Made by a program: the position numbers and the translations under genes. The notes beneath the pieces were generated by a model. That model saw nothing but the letters and a program-made list of their open reading frames with translations, did no database searches and was not told where the DNA came from. A stretch of 64,000 bases of DNA, from positions 1 to 64,000 of the forward strand of contig JAZQJX010000096.1 of the NCBI GenBank assembly GCA_045541875.1, read 5' to 3'. Shown piece after piece: positions 53,772 through 63,079 of this stretch. Numbering within the stretch: position 1 is the stretch's first letter; each line of letters opens with the position of its first letter. The stretch comes from RGIG1828 sp045541875. GTDB taxonomy: Bacteria; Bacillota; Clostridia; UMGS1810.

Positions 53772-53800
53772 TTGTTATTGCCTGTTTTTTTTGCTATAAT
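53772..53800 (+). promoter_or_regulatory. Promoter of secA-prfB
   Basis: TTGTTA (53772-53777), 17-bp spacer, TATAAT (53795-53800); secA starts about 60 bp on. Confidence 0.8.
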
Positions 53801-53860
53801 ATATACTGTAGTAATTTGTATCTTTAAAAGATTCATAATATAAGTCAGGAAGTGAAAAAA

Positions 53861-56596
53861 TTGCGATTAATTGAAAAGATTTTCGGAACGCACAGTTCAA
53901 GAGAAATAAAACGCATAATGCCTATTGTCAGAAGCATAAATGATCTTGAACCCGAAATTCAGAAATTAACAGATAGCGAACTAAAAGAAAAAACAAATGA
54001 GTTTAAATCCCGTCTTTCAAAAGGGGAAACTCTTGATGATATTTTGCCCGAGGCATTTGCTGTTGTGAGAGAAGCATCAAAAAGGGTTTTGGGCATGAGA
54101 CACTTTGATGTTCAGTTGATTGGCGGAATAGTTCTTCATCAGGGCAGAATTGCCGAAATGAAAACAGGTGAAGGTAAAACTTTGGTTGCAACTTTACCTT
54201 GCTACCTGAACGCCCTCACAGGCGAAGGCGTTCACGTTGTAACCGTCAATGACTATCTTGCAAAGCGTGACAGCGAGCAGATGGGAAAAATATACAAGTT
54301 TCTCGGTCTTACGGTAGGTCTCATAATTCACGACAAAACCCCTGCCCAAAGGCAGGAAGCCTATAGCGCAGATATAACCTATGGAACAAACAACGAATTT
54401 GGATTTGACTATCTTCGTGACAATATGGTCATCTACAAAAAAGACGTGGTACAATGCAAAGGTCACAATTTTGTTGTAGTTGACGAAGTTGACTCCATAT
54501 TGATTGATGAAGCAAGAACACCTCTCATAATTTCGGGAATGGGTGAGAAGTCAACAGATTTGTATTCTGTTGCAAATCATTTTGCAAAGAGCCTTAAAAT
54601 GCTTAAAATTGTTGAATCCGATGATAAGCAGAATGACGATGATGTAGATGCTGACTATATTGTTGACGAAAAAGCAAATACGGCAACTCTTACCGCATCC
54701 GGTGTTAAAAAGGCAGAAACAGCATTTAACGTGGAAAATCTTTCGGATCCTGAAAACCTCACACTTCTTCACCACATCAATCAGGCAATCAGAGCCCACG
54801 GTGTAATGCACAGAGATGTTGACTATGTCGTAAAAGATGGTGAAGTAATCATAGTTGATGAATTCACAGGTCGTCTTATGCACGGAAGACGCTATAATGA
54901 CGGACTTCATCAGGCAATAGAAGCAAAGGAAGGAGTGGAGATCGCAAGAGAAAGCAAAACCCTTGCTACAATCACATTCCAGAATTTCTTCCGCCTGTAC
55001 AAAAAACTTTCGGGTATGACCGGTACTGCAGAAACAGAGCAAGAAGAGTTCAATGCCATCTATAATCTTGACGTTGTGGTAATTCCCACAAATGAACCAA
55101 TGGTGAGAATTGACCATGCAGACAGCGTATATAAATCTGAGGGTGCAAAGTTTGCAGCCGTAGTAAATCAGATAATTGCCTGTCATGAAAAAGGTCAGCC
55201 TGTTCTTGTGGGAACAGTAACAATTGAAAAGTCAGAACTTTTAAGCCGCATACTTTCCAAAAACGGCATAAAACATGAAGTCTTAAATGCAAAATATCAC
55301 GAAAAAGAAGCAGAAATTATTGCTCAGGCAGGTAAAAAAGGTGCTGTAACCATCGCCACAAACATGGCAGGTCGCGGAACTGATATTATGCTTGGCGGAA
55401 ATGCGGAATTTCTTGCAAAAAAAGAAATGGAAAAACTTGGATTTAGTCCTGAACTCATTCTGGAATCAACAGGCTTTTCCGAAACAGACGATCCTGAAAT
55501 TCTTGGTGCAAGAGAAAAATACAAGGAACTAAACGAAAAGTATAAAAATGAAATCTTTTCTGAAAGACAGGAAGTTATTGATGCAGGCGGTCTTTTCATA
55601 ATTGGTACGGAACGCCATGAATCACGCCGTATAGACAATCAGCTCCGAGGCCGTTCAGGACGTCAGGGAGATGTGGGCGAATCAAGATTCTATCTTTCTC
55701 TTGATGATGACCTCTTGAGAAAATTTGGTTCAGACCGACTTCGCTCAATGGTATCAGCCCTCGGACTTCCCGATAACGAAGCAATTGAAGCATCAATGCT
55801 TACATCTGCCATAGAAAGAGCACAACGCACAGTTGAAGGGAACAACTTCAAGTCAAGAAAACATGTTCTTGAATATGATGATGTAATGAACGTACAGCGT
55901 AAGGTAATATATGCCGAGAGAAACAAGGTTTTAGATGGCGGCGACTTCAAGCAGAGTTTCACGCGCAGAATTGAAGAATTCATTGAACTTACAGTTGATC
56001 AATATATAGCAGGGCAGGAATACCCTGAAAACTGGAACATCACAGGTCTCATTGAATTTATGGAGCAGTTTTTCCTGCCAAAGGATTCTCTTTCCTATAC
56101 ACAAGAAGAAATTGAGGATTTAAGAAGAGCAGACCTTGTCGGTGATTTAACAGACATTGCCATGGAGCAATATGACCTTAAAGAGGAAGAATTCGGTTCA
56201 GATGCTTTAAGAGAAATCGAAAGAATAATTCTTCTTCGTGCAGTTGACTCAAAATGGATGGATCACATTGATGACATGGAAAGACTTCGTCAGGGAATAG
56301 GACTCAGAGCCTATGCTCAGAGAGATCCCATCATTGAATATAAAGAAGAGGGTTACATTATGTATGAGGCTATGCTTCAGGCAATAACCGAAGACATAAT
56401 AAGGCTTCTTTTCCATGTGAGGGCCGAAAGGAAGATTGAACGTGAGCAGGTTGCAAAACCCACATCTGCATCAGGAGGAGGCTCAGACGGAACTATAGAG
56501 AAAAAGCCTGTCGTAAGAAAAGAGGCAAAGGTCGGAAGAAACGATCCGTGTCCCTGCGGTTCAGGACTCAAATACAAAAAATGCTGCGGTAAATAA
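53861..56596 (+). CDS. secA: Preprotein translocase ATPase SecA
   Basis: A 911-residue motor that drives protein export through SecYEG. NBD1 has MKTGEGKTLVATLPCYL (Walker A) and DEVDSILIDEARTPLIISG (Walker B), PPXD follows, NBD2 has TNMAGRGTDIMLGG and QLRGRSGRQGD, and the C-terminus ends with the zinc SEC-C motif NDPCPCGSGLKYKKCCG. TTG 53861 is 8 nt after AGGAAG and gives the usual MRLIEKIFG start; GTG 53852 is in frame but only 2 nt from the site. Followed by prfB, a conserved order. Confidence 0.97.
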   Translation: MRLIEKIFGTHSSREIKRIMPIVRSINDLEPEIQKLTDSELKEKTNEFKSRLSKGETLDDILPEAFAVVREASKRVLGMRHFDVQLIGGIVLHQGRIAEMKTGEGKTLVATLPCYLNALTGEGVHVVTVNDYLAKRDSEQMGKIYKFLGLTVGLIIHDKTPAQRQEAYSADITYGTNNEFGFDYLRDNMVIYKKDVVQCKGHNFVVVDEVDSILIDEARTPLIISGMGEKSTDLYSVANHFAKSLKMLKIVESDDKQNDDDVDADYIVDEKANTATLTASGVKKAETAFNVENLSDPENLTLLHHINQAIRAHGVMHRDVDYVVKDGEVIIVDEFTGRLMHGRRYNDGLHQAIEAKEGVEIARESKTLATITFQNFFRLYKKLSGMTGTAETEQEEFNAIYNLDVVVIPTNEPMVRIDHADSVYKSEGAKFAAVVNQIIACHEKGQPVLVGTVTIEKSELLSRILSKNGIKHEVLNAKYHEKEAEIIAQAGKKGAVTIATNMAGRGTDIMLGGNAEFLAKKEMEKLGFSPELILESTGFSETDDPEILGAREKYKELNEKYKNEIFSERQEVIDAGGLFIIGTERHESRRIDNQLRGRSGRQGDVGESRFYLSLDDDLLRKFGSDRLRSMVSALGLPDNEAIEASMLTSAIERAQRTVEGNNFKSRKHVLEYDDVMNVQRKVIYAERNKVLDGGDFKQSFTRRIEEFIELTVDQYIAGQEYPENWNITGLIEFMEQFFLPKDSLSYTQEEIEDLRRADLVGDLTDIAMEQYDLKEEEFGSDALREIERIILLRAVDSKWMDHIDDMERLRQGIGLRAYAQRDPIIEYKEEGYIMYEAMLQAITEDIIRLLFHVRAERKIEREQVAKPTSASGGGSDGTIEKKPVVRKEAKVGRNDPCPCGSGLKYKKCCGK

Positions 56597-56634
56597 CGCC
56601 GACAATTTATAAACAAAAAAAGAGGTGGCTTATA

Positions 56635-57756
56635 TTGTTACAGTATGATGAATACAAAATTCAACTCCAGAATATGGAAGACAGTATAAATGATTTGAAA
56701 GATTCTCTTAACATCGCTGCGGCGATTGAAAAGATAGAGGAACTTGAAAACATGGCGGCAGAGCCGGGCTTTTGGGATGATCCTGAGCAGAGTCAGAAGG
56801 TGCTTCAAAAAACAAAGGTATTAAAAAACAAAGTTGAAAAATATGAAAAACTTCGTACACTTTTTGATGACACTCTTGTTCTCATTGACATGGCGAATAT
56901 GGAAGAGGACGAATCATTCCTTCCTGAAATCACAGAGTCGGTTAAGGAAATAACTCAAAAAACAGAAGAAATGACTCTTGAAACACTTCTTTCGGGAGAA
57001 TATGACAAGAATAATGCAATTCTGACACTTCATCCCGGTGCCGGAGGAACAGAGGCTCAGGACTGGGCAGATATGCTTCTGAGAATGTACACCCGATGGG
57101 CAGAAAGACGAAATTTCACGGTTGAAACAATGGACTATCTTCCCGGTGATGAAGCAGGTGTAAAGAGCGTAACTCTTCTTATTTCAGGCGAAAATGCCTA
57201 CGGATATCTCAAATGTGAAAAGGGCGTACACAGACTTGTCCGCATTTCTCCGTTTGACTCATCAGGCAGAAGACACACATCTTTTTGTTCAGCAGAAGTA
57301 ATGCCTGAAATAGATGACGATGTTGACGTTGATATCAATCCTGATGAACTCAGAATCGACACCTACAGAGCAAGTGGTGCAGGCGGTCAGCATGTTAACA
57401 AAACTTCATCCGCTATCCGCATAACCCACATTCCCACAGGAATTGTTGTTGCCTGTCAGAATGAACGTTCTCAGCATAAAAACAGAGATTATGCCATGAA
57501 AATGCTCAAAGCAAAACTGGTCGAACTGAAAGAAAAAGAAAATCAGGCAAAACTCGATGACATTAAGGGTGAACAAAAAGACATTGCATGGGGAAGTCAG
57601 ATTCGTTCCTACGTTTTCCATCCCTATAATCTTGCAAAAGATCACCGTACCAATTATGAAATGGGCAATATCGGTGCAGTTATGGACGGAGACCTTGACG
57701 GATTTATAAATGAGTACCTGAAAAAGATGAGTCTCGGCACTTTGGGTGAAGAATAA
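56635..57756 (+). CDS. prfB: Peptide chain release factor 2 (no programmed frameshift)
   Basis: A 373-residue class I release factor for UGA and UAA. SPF codon-recognition motif RISPFDSSGRRHTSF, GGQ peptidyl-hydrolysis motif SGAGGQHVNKTSSAIR. Most prfB genes carry an in-frame UGA near codon 25 that needs a +1 shift; here the equivalent point (DSLNIAAAIEKI) is read straight through, so that autoregulation is absent. Start TTG 56635, about 7 nt after GAGGTGG. Confidence 0.96.
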   Translation: MLQYDEYKIQLQNMEDSINDLKDSLNIAAAIEKIEELENMAAEPGFWDDPEQSQKVLQKTKVLKNKVEKYEKLRTLFDDTLVLIDMANMEEDESFLPEITESVKEITQKTEEMTLETLLSGEYDKNNAILTLHPGAGGTEAQDWADMLLRMYTRWAERRNFTVETMDYLPGDEAGVKSVTLLISGENAYGYLKCEKGVHRLVRISPFDSSGRRHTSFCSAEVMPEIDDDVDVDINPDELRIDTYRASGAGGQHVNKTSSAIRITHIPTGIVVACQNERSQHKNRDYAMKMLKAKLVELKEKENQAKLDDIKGEQKDIAWGSQIRSYVFHPYNLAKDHRTNYEMGNIGAVMDGDLDGFINEYLKKMSLGTLGEE

Positions 57757-57774
57757 TATATCTGGGTGATTATT

Positions 57775-58653
57775 ATGAAAATCATAGACCTTTTGAAAAG
57801 TGAAAAACTTTCCCTTTCCTTTGAGGTTTTTCCGCCGAAAACCGAAATGGGTTTTGACTCGGTGAAAACAGCAACAGAAGAAATTGCAAAACTCAAACCT
57901 TCATTTATGAGTGTTACATACGGTGCAGGGGGAGGGACAAGTAAATATACTCTTGATATTGCAAAAAACATAAAGGAACTTTATAATGTTCCCACATTGG
58001 CACACCTTACTTGCGTTTCTTCAACAAAAGAAACTGTACGTCAGAAGATCGAAGATATCAAAAATGCGGGAATTCAGAATATAATGGCATTAAGAGGAGA
58101 TATTCCCGAAACCCTCCAAAATGATGACAGAAGTAAGTGGGACTATCGGTATGCCATCGATCTTATTCGTGAACTTAAAGATGCAAACAGGGATTTTTGT
58201 ATTGGATGTGCCTGCTATCCTGAAATTCATCCTGAAAGTGAAAATCAGAAAGAAGATATCAGACGTCTTAAGGAAAAAGTTGATGCAGGGTGCGATTTTA
58301 TCACCACTCAGATGTTTTTTGACAATAATCTTTTGTATAATTTTCTCTACAAAATCCGTGAGGCAGGTATAACAGTTCCTGTGATTCCCGGAATTATGCC
58401 GATTACAAATGCTAATCAGGTTGAGCGCGCAATAAAACTTTCCGGCTCGTTTATGCCTCAGAGATTCAAAAGCCTTGTTGATAAATTCGGTTTATTTCCC
58501 GATGCAATGAAGCAGGCAGGGATTGCATATGCCACAGACCAGATTATTGATCTTTATGCAAACAACATCACAAATGTTCATGTGTATTCCATGAATAAAC
58601 CCGATGTTGCTCAGAAGATTCAATCAAATCTTTCGGATATTTTAGGCAAATAA
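57775..58653 (+). CDS. metF: Methylenetetrahydrofolate reductase
   Basis: A 292-residue flavoprotein reducing methylene-THF to methyl-THF for methionine synthesis or acetogenesis. LSFEVFPPKTEMG start with the catalytic-region glutamate, TYGAGGGTS, HLTCVSSTKE, ALRGDIP and DFITTQMFFD are the family blocks. ATG 57775 is 19 bp after prfB; GTG 57766 is in frame. No SAM riboswitch precedes it. Followed by a terminator. Confidence 0.95.
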   Translation: MKIIDLLKSEKLSLSFEVFPPKTEMGFDSVKTATEEIAKLKPSFMSVTYGAGGGTSKYTLDIAKNIKELYNVPTLAHLTCVSSTKETVRQKIEDIKNAGIQNIMALRGDIPETLQNDDRSKWDYRYAIDLIRELKDANRDFCIGCACYPEIHPESENQKEDIRRLKEKVDAGCDFITTQMFFDNNLLYNFLYKIREAGITVPVIPGIMPITNANQVERAIKLSGSFMPQRFKSLVDKFGLFPDAMKQAGIAYATDQIIDLYANNITNVHVYSMNKPDVAQKIQSNLSDILGK

Positions 58654-58656
58654 AAC

Positions 58657-58699
58657 AAACTACCACTTATGATATTCAACTCATAAGTGGTAGTTTTTT
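58657..58699 (+). terminator. Terminator after metF
   Basis: A 16-bp perfect stem (58657-58672 with 58681-58696), 8-nt loop, then T's. Confidence 0.93.
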
Positions 58700-58815
58700 G
58701 ATACGGGTAAAAAAGTCAGACAACAGAAAATGCGAATTTTGTTGTTTAGTTTAAATTCTCTTTTAGTTATAATAAAAGCAAAAAACACCCATTCCGTCGG
58801 CCAACCTGACAGAAG

Positions 58816-59277
58816 TCATCTGTTAAACTCTTTAAGTTTTCTTTCCATTTCTCTTTTTGCACTGTTTGCGGCAATGGTCTGACGTTTGTCATAGTTTTTT
58901 TTGCCTCTTGCAAGACCAAGTTCAATTTTGATTCTTTGCCCTTTGAGATAGACTGAGGTTGGCACAAGAGAATATCCCTGTTCCTTGATTTTACCAATGA
59001 GTTTTCTTATTTCAAATTTATGCATAAGAAGTTTTCTCTCTCTCAGAGGATCACGGTTAAATATGTTTCCTTTTTCATAAGGACTTATATGCATACCTTT
59101 AAGCCACACTTCACCGTTGTCAATTGATGCATACGAGTCCTTTATGTTTGCCTGACCGAGTCTCAGAGATTTCACCTCTGTTCCCACAAGTTCAATTCCG
59201 CACTCATATTTTTCTTCAATAAAATAGTCGTGATATGCTTTTTTGTTTTGTGCTAATGTTTTGATTGTTTCACTCAT
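58816..59277 (-). CDS. smpB: SsrA-binding protein SmpB
   Basis: A 153-residue partner of tmRNA in rescue of stalled ribosomes. Family blocks: QNKKAYHDYFIEEKYECGIEL, GTEVKSLR, GQANIKDSYA, and the basic C-terminal tail RGKKNYDKRQTI. ATG 59277 follows GGAGAG and overlaps the rnr stop by 8 bp, so the two are coupled. The tmRNA gene itself is not in the window. Confidence 0.96.
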   Translation of the reverse strand: MSETIKTLAQNKKAYHDYFIEEKYECGIELVGTEVKSLRLGQANIKDSYASIDNGEVWLKGMHISPYEKGNIFNRDPLRERKLLMHKFEIRKLIGKIKEQGYSLVPTSVYLKGQRIKIELGLARGKKNYDKRQTIAANSAKREMERKLKEFNR

Positions 59278-61390
59278 TGTCATCACTCTCCGGTATATAG
59301 TCAATTTCCCCGAATGCAGGGTCTGCTCTTTTAACTTTTACTCTGATTACATCGCCAATGGAATATCTTTTTCCGGCATGTTTTCCGACAGCAGATAAAC
59401 TTTTTTCGTCAAATTCATAATAATCATCTTCAAGATCCCGGTAAGATATCATTCCCTCAACACCAAAATCTGTTTCGGCAAATATTGCAAAAGAAGTTAC
59501 GGAAGTTATGATAACGTCATAAGTTTTCCCAATCTTTCCTTTCATAAACTCAGCCTTTTTCATATCTTCTGCATCTCTTTGTGCTTCCATTGCACGCACT
59601 TCGGCAAGACTTGAAACCTTTGCGGCTTTAATAACAAATTTTGATAAAAACCGTTCTCTTTTCTCGTCAAGTCCATATTTCAGATGTTCTTTTAAGATTC
59701 TGTGTACAACAAGATCCGGATATCTTCTTATGGGAGATGTAAAGTGGCAGTAGTGGCTGAATCCAAGACCGAAATGACCGAGGCAGTTTTCACAATATTT
59801 TGCTTTCATCAAAGAACGGAGCATAACCTTGCTTATGAGAAGTTCATTTTTTGTTCCTTTAATCTTTTTTAAGATATCAGCAAATGCTTTTGGGTGGGGA
59901 TTATCCTTTCTACCTTTTAAAGTATAGCCCATATATCCGATAAATCTTGAAAAGTCACTCAGTTTTTCCTTTGACGGATTTTCGTGAATTCTATATACCG
60001 ACGGCACCTCGTTCCAGAACATTTCCTGAGCAACGCAGACATTTGCCATAAGCATAAATTCCTCAATGATACTATGGGATTTGCCGGGCAGATATTTGTA
60101 TATATCAGTAGGTTTTCCTGATTCGTCTGTCACAATTTTTGTTTCAGGAAAATTAAAATCTATGCTTCCTTTTGCCATTCTTTTTGATTTTAATTTATCT
60201 GAAAGTTCAGCCATAATTATAATTGATGGCAGAATTTCTTCATATTCTTTGCAAAGTTTTTCGTCTTTTTCAAGAATTTTTGAAACATTTTTATATGTCA
60301 TACGATATTTTGATTTTATCACTGATTCACAAATGCGGTATGACTTTAAGTTGCCGTCTGAATCAAAATCCATTATAACAGAAAGTGTAAGCCTGTCAAC
60401 GCCTGGATTGAGACTGCATATTCCGTTTGAAAGTTGTTTTGGAAGCATAGGACATACATATCCCGGAAGATACACACTCGTACCGCGGTTCATTGCTTCT
60501 ATGTCCAAAACGGAGTTTTCACTTACATAATAGGAAACATCCGCAATGTGAACACTGAGCCTGTAACCGTTTTCAAATTCTTTGATTTCAACAGCATCGT
60601 CAAAATCTTTGGAGTCATCTCCGTCGATAGTGAAAATAAGGTTATCTCTGAAATCTTCTCTTGAGTCAAGTTCTTCTTCATACACTCTGTCACCAAATGA
60701 AAGGGCAGAAAGAACTGCTTTTTTGGGAAACTCATCGTTTATGGAGTGACTTAAGAGAACTGATTTTATATCAACATCCTTTTCGCCTTCAAATCCGAGA
60801 ACTTCTTCTATAACACCCTCGGGATTTGAATTGTCGTCGGGCCATTTTGTTATCTTTACCAAAACCTTCTGACCGTTTTTGGCACCGGCGGTGTTCTTTT
60901 TTGAAATATATATATCGCATCCGAAATCTTTAGAGTCAGGCACAACAAAACCAAAGTTTCCTGAGTCTTCGAATTTTCCCACAATGGGCTTATCTGAATG
61001 TGAAATGATTTTTATGATTTTTGCCTCGTCACACCTGTCGGATGAATGAAATCTGCGTGAAATTTTTATAAGAACCGTGTCTTTGTTATATGCGCCCTTT
61101 GTATCTTCGGGATAGACATAGAACTTTTCTTCATCATCTGTCACAACAAAACCGTAACCTCTTGATTTTGAATTAAAGACGCCTTTGATAAAACCCGCAG
61201 ACTCTGATGAAACATATCTGTTTTTGTGATTTTTATATATTTGTCCCTCTTTTTCGAGAGAATCAAGAATAGACTCAAGTTCCTTTTTGTGTTCCTTTGG
61301 CACACAAAGAAGAACCATAATATCCTTCACTGTCATTGGAGTATAATTTTCATCTTTTATAAATTCTAAAATTTTATTTTTTCTTGACAT
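59270..61390 (-). CDS. rnr: Ribonuclease R
   Basis: A 706-residue 3'-5' exoribonuclease. N-terminal winged helix (about 1-65), two cold-shock-like OB domains, the RNB catalytic domain with FTIDGDDSKDFDDAVEI aspartates (about 260) and HYCHFTSPIRRYPDLVVHR, and a C-terminal S1 domain (GKTYDVIITSVTSFAIF). ATG 61390 follows GAGGAAAT. Coupled to smpB, the usual order. Confidence 0.96.
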   Translation of the reverse strand: MSRKNKILEFIKDENYTPMTVKDIMVLLCVPKEHKKELESILDSLEKEGQIYKNHKNRYVSSESAGFIKGVFNSKSRGYGFVVTDDEEKFYVYPEDTKGAYNKDTVLIKISRRFHSSDRCDEAKIIKIISHSDKPIVGKFEDSGNFGFVVPDSKDFGCDIYISKKNTAGAKNGQKVLVKITKWPDDNSNPEGVIEEVLGFEGEKDVDIKSVLLSHSINDEFPKKAVLSALSFGDRVYEEELDSREDFRDNLIFTIDGDDSKDFDDAVEIKEFENGYRLSVHIADVSYYVSENSVLDIEAMNRGTSVYLPGYVCPMLPKQLSNGICSLNPGVDRLTLSVIMDFDSDGNLKSYRICESVIKSKYRMTYKNVSKILEKDEKLCKEYEEILPSIIIMAELSDKLKSKRMAKGSIDFNFPETKIVTDESGKPTDIYKYLPGKSHSIIEEFMLMANVCVAQEMFWNEVPSVYRIHENPSKEKLSDFSRFIGYMGYTLKGRKDNPHPKAFADILKKIKGTKNELLISKVMLRSLMKAKYCENCLGHFGLGFSHYCHFTSPIRRYPDLVVHRILKEHLKYGLDEKRERFLSKFVIKAAKVSSLAEVRAMEAQRDAEDMKKAEFMKGKIGKTYDVIITSVTSFAIFAETDFGVEGMISYRDLEDDYYEFDEKSLSAVGKHAGKRYSIGDVIRVKVKRADPAFGEIDYIPESDDNE

Positions 61391-61465
61391 ATTTCCTCAC
61401 ATAAAAGTTTATCATTTATATTTTACCATATTATTATGGATAAGTAAAATAATTTTTAAAATAAC

Positions 61466-61494
61466 TTGAAAAAAATTTCTTGGGAGTGTATAAT
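61466..61494 (+). promoter_or_regulatory. Promoter of the DUF1015 gene
   Basis: TTGAAA (61466-61471), 17-bp spacer, TATAAT (61489-61494). Confidence 0.8.
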
Positions 61495-61537
61495 AAATGT
61501 TAATTCTAAGTATCAAATAATCCAAGGAGGATTTATA

Positions 61538-62794
61538 ATGACATTTAACCCTGCAGACATACTTATTCCCAAAACAGATGATATGACAGCGTGGAGCGTT
61601 GTTGCCTGTGACCAATATACTTCAGAGCCCCAATACTGGGATGAAGTGGAAAAACTTACTAAAAACAAACCATCTGCATATCATGTTGTACTTCCCGAAC
61701 TATATCTTGAAATGGACGGAGTTGACGAAAGAATCAAAAAAATCAACGAAACTATGCTTTCATATTGCAATTCCGGTCTTTTTAAAGAATACAAATCATC
61801 CTACATATATATCGAAAGAACTCAGAAAAACGGCAAAGTGAGAAAGGGCATAATAGGGGCTGTAGACCTTGAAGATTATGACTATAACAAAGGCTCAGAG
61901 ACAAAAATAAGAGCAACCGAAGGAACAGTAACAGAAAGAATTCCCCCCCGTCTTAAAGTGAGAATGGATGCAAAACTTGAGCTTCCTCACATTATGCTTC
62001 TTATTGATGATGCAAAAAAGCAAATCATAGAGAAAATCGGTGAAAATACATCATCATTTGAAAAAATATATGATTTTGAAATGATGATGGATTCAGGTTC
62101 TGTCAAAGGATGGCTGATTGATGAAAAGTGGTCGGCATATCTTGAAACTGAACTTGAAAAACTTGAAGACATTTCTGATTTCAACCAAAAATATGGCGTT
62201 TCAAAAAATAATCCTCTTGTGTTTGCAGTAGGTGACGGAAATCACTCTCTTGCAACTGCAAAAGAATACTACAACACCATGAAACAAAAGGGAAAAGCAG
62301 ATGAAAATTCACCTGCACGCTATGCACTTTGCGAACTTGTAAATCTTCATGATGATTCCCTCGTCTTTGAGGCAATCCACCGTGTTGTGTTTGACATTGA
62401 CACCGATAATTTTGTGTCGGAACTTGAAAAGATATGCACGAAGTGTGACGACGGAAACGGGCAGGTCTTCACAATTGTTACATCATCAGGCGAAAAGACT
62501 TTAAAAGTAAAAAATCCAAGTGCAAATCTTACTGTGGGCTCTGTTCAGAACTTTATAGATTCATATATTGCAAAGTTCGGAGGAAGAGTTGATTATATTC
62601 ACGGTGAGGATGTTGTAAAACAACTCAGCAGCGATAAAACTTCCTGCGGTATACTTTTGGACGCAATGGATAAAAATGACTTATATAAAACCGTAGTATT
62701 AGATGGGGCGCTTCCAAGAAAAACATTTTCTATGGGAGATGCATGTGACAAAAGATTCTATAACGAAGCAAGAATAATAAATCCCGGACTTTGA
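61538..62794 (+). CDS. DUF1015 family protein
   Basis: A 418-residue cytoplasmic protein of the DUF1015 family; function not firmly established. Family blocks: WSVVACDQYTSEPQYW near the N-terminus and VGDGNHSLATAKEYY in the middle. The gene is often found in Clostridia beside amino-acid (serine/phosphoserine) genes, but not here. ATG 61538 follows AAGGAGG. Stop codon lies in the loop of its terminator. Confidence 0.88.
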   Translation: MTFNPADILIPKTDDMTAWSVVACDQYTSEPQYWDEVEKLTKNKPSAYHVVLPELYLEMDGVDERIKKINETMLSYCNSGLFKEYKSSYIYIERTQKNGKVRKGIIGAVDLEDYDYNKGSETKIRATEGTVTERIPPRLKVRMDAKLELPHIMLLIDDAKKQIIEKIGENTSSFEKIYDFEMMMDSGSVKGWLIDEKWSAYLETELEKLEDISDFNQKYGVSKNNPLVFAVGDGNHSLATAKEYYNTMKQKGKADENSPARYALCELVNLHDDSLVFEAIHRVVFDIDTDNFVSELEKICTKCDDGNGQVFTIVTSSGEKTLKVKNPSANLTVGSVQNFIDSYIAKFGGRVDYIHGEDVVKQLSSDKTSCGILLDAMDKNDLYKTVVLDGALPRKTFSMGDACDKRFYNEARIINPGL

Positions 62795-62809
62795 TCCGGG
62801 ATTTATTCC
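62776..62809 (+). terminator. Terminator overlapping the end of the DUF1015 gene
   Basis: AATAAATCCCGGA (62776-62788) pairs with TCCGGGATTTATT (62795-62807); TGA is in the loop. Confidence 0.85.
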
Positions 62810-62842
62810 TCTTCAAACTGCAAAAAAGAAGACTTTAAACAG

Positions 62843-62875
62843 AAAAAAATCCGCACACAAATGTGTACGGATTTT
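62843..62875 (-). terminator. Terminator of tRNA-Met
   Basis: On the minus strand AAAATCCGTACACA pairs with TGTGTGCGGATTTT, extended by T's toward 62843. Confidence 0.88.
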
Positions 62876-62878
62876 GGA

Positions 62879-62952
62879 TAGCGGCAGACGGATTTGAACC
62901 ATCGACACTGCGGGTATGTACCGCATGCTCTAGCCAACTGAGCTATGCCGCC
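62879..62952 (-). tRNA. Elongator tRNA-Met (CAT anticodon) with abnormal position 33
   Basis: Minus-strand cloverleaf: acceptor GGCGGCA pairs with TGCCGCT (one G-U), discriminator A, no CCA. D-arm GCTC ... GAGC. The anticodon stem TGCGG/CCGCA encloses TACATAC, giving anticodon CAT. The T-loop is TTCAAAT. Overall it matches elongator tRNA-Met, not initiator (the first acceptor pair is G-U, and the stem lacks the three G-C pairs). The loop has A at position 33 where U33 is nearly universal; the expected loop is TTCATAC. Confidence 0.88.
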
Positions 62953-63079
62953 ATTTTTCTTGTCGCATCAGCAACATTGAATATTTTACTATAAAAACAT
63001 TTGTTTGTCAATACTTTTTTTGAAATAAATTCCTTATTTTTTAAAAATTTTTGAATTTGAGATTTTGAGACAGAGTGGG

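Noticed and set aside
54551..55186. A 211-codon minus-strand frame inside secA.
   Set aside because: Antisense shadow with implausible composition (C, F and I rich) over a conserved gene.
58654..58815. tmRNA gene next to smpB.
   Set aside because: No tRNA-like ends or tag reading frame; the interval holds only the metF terminator and A/T-rich DNA.
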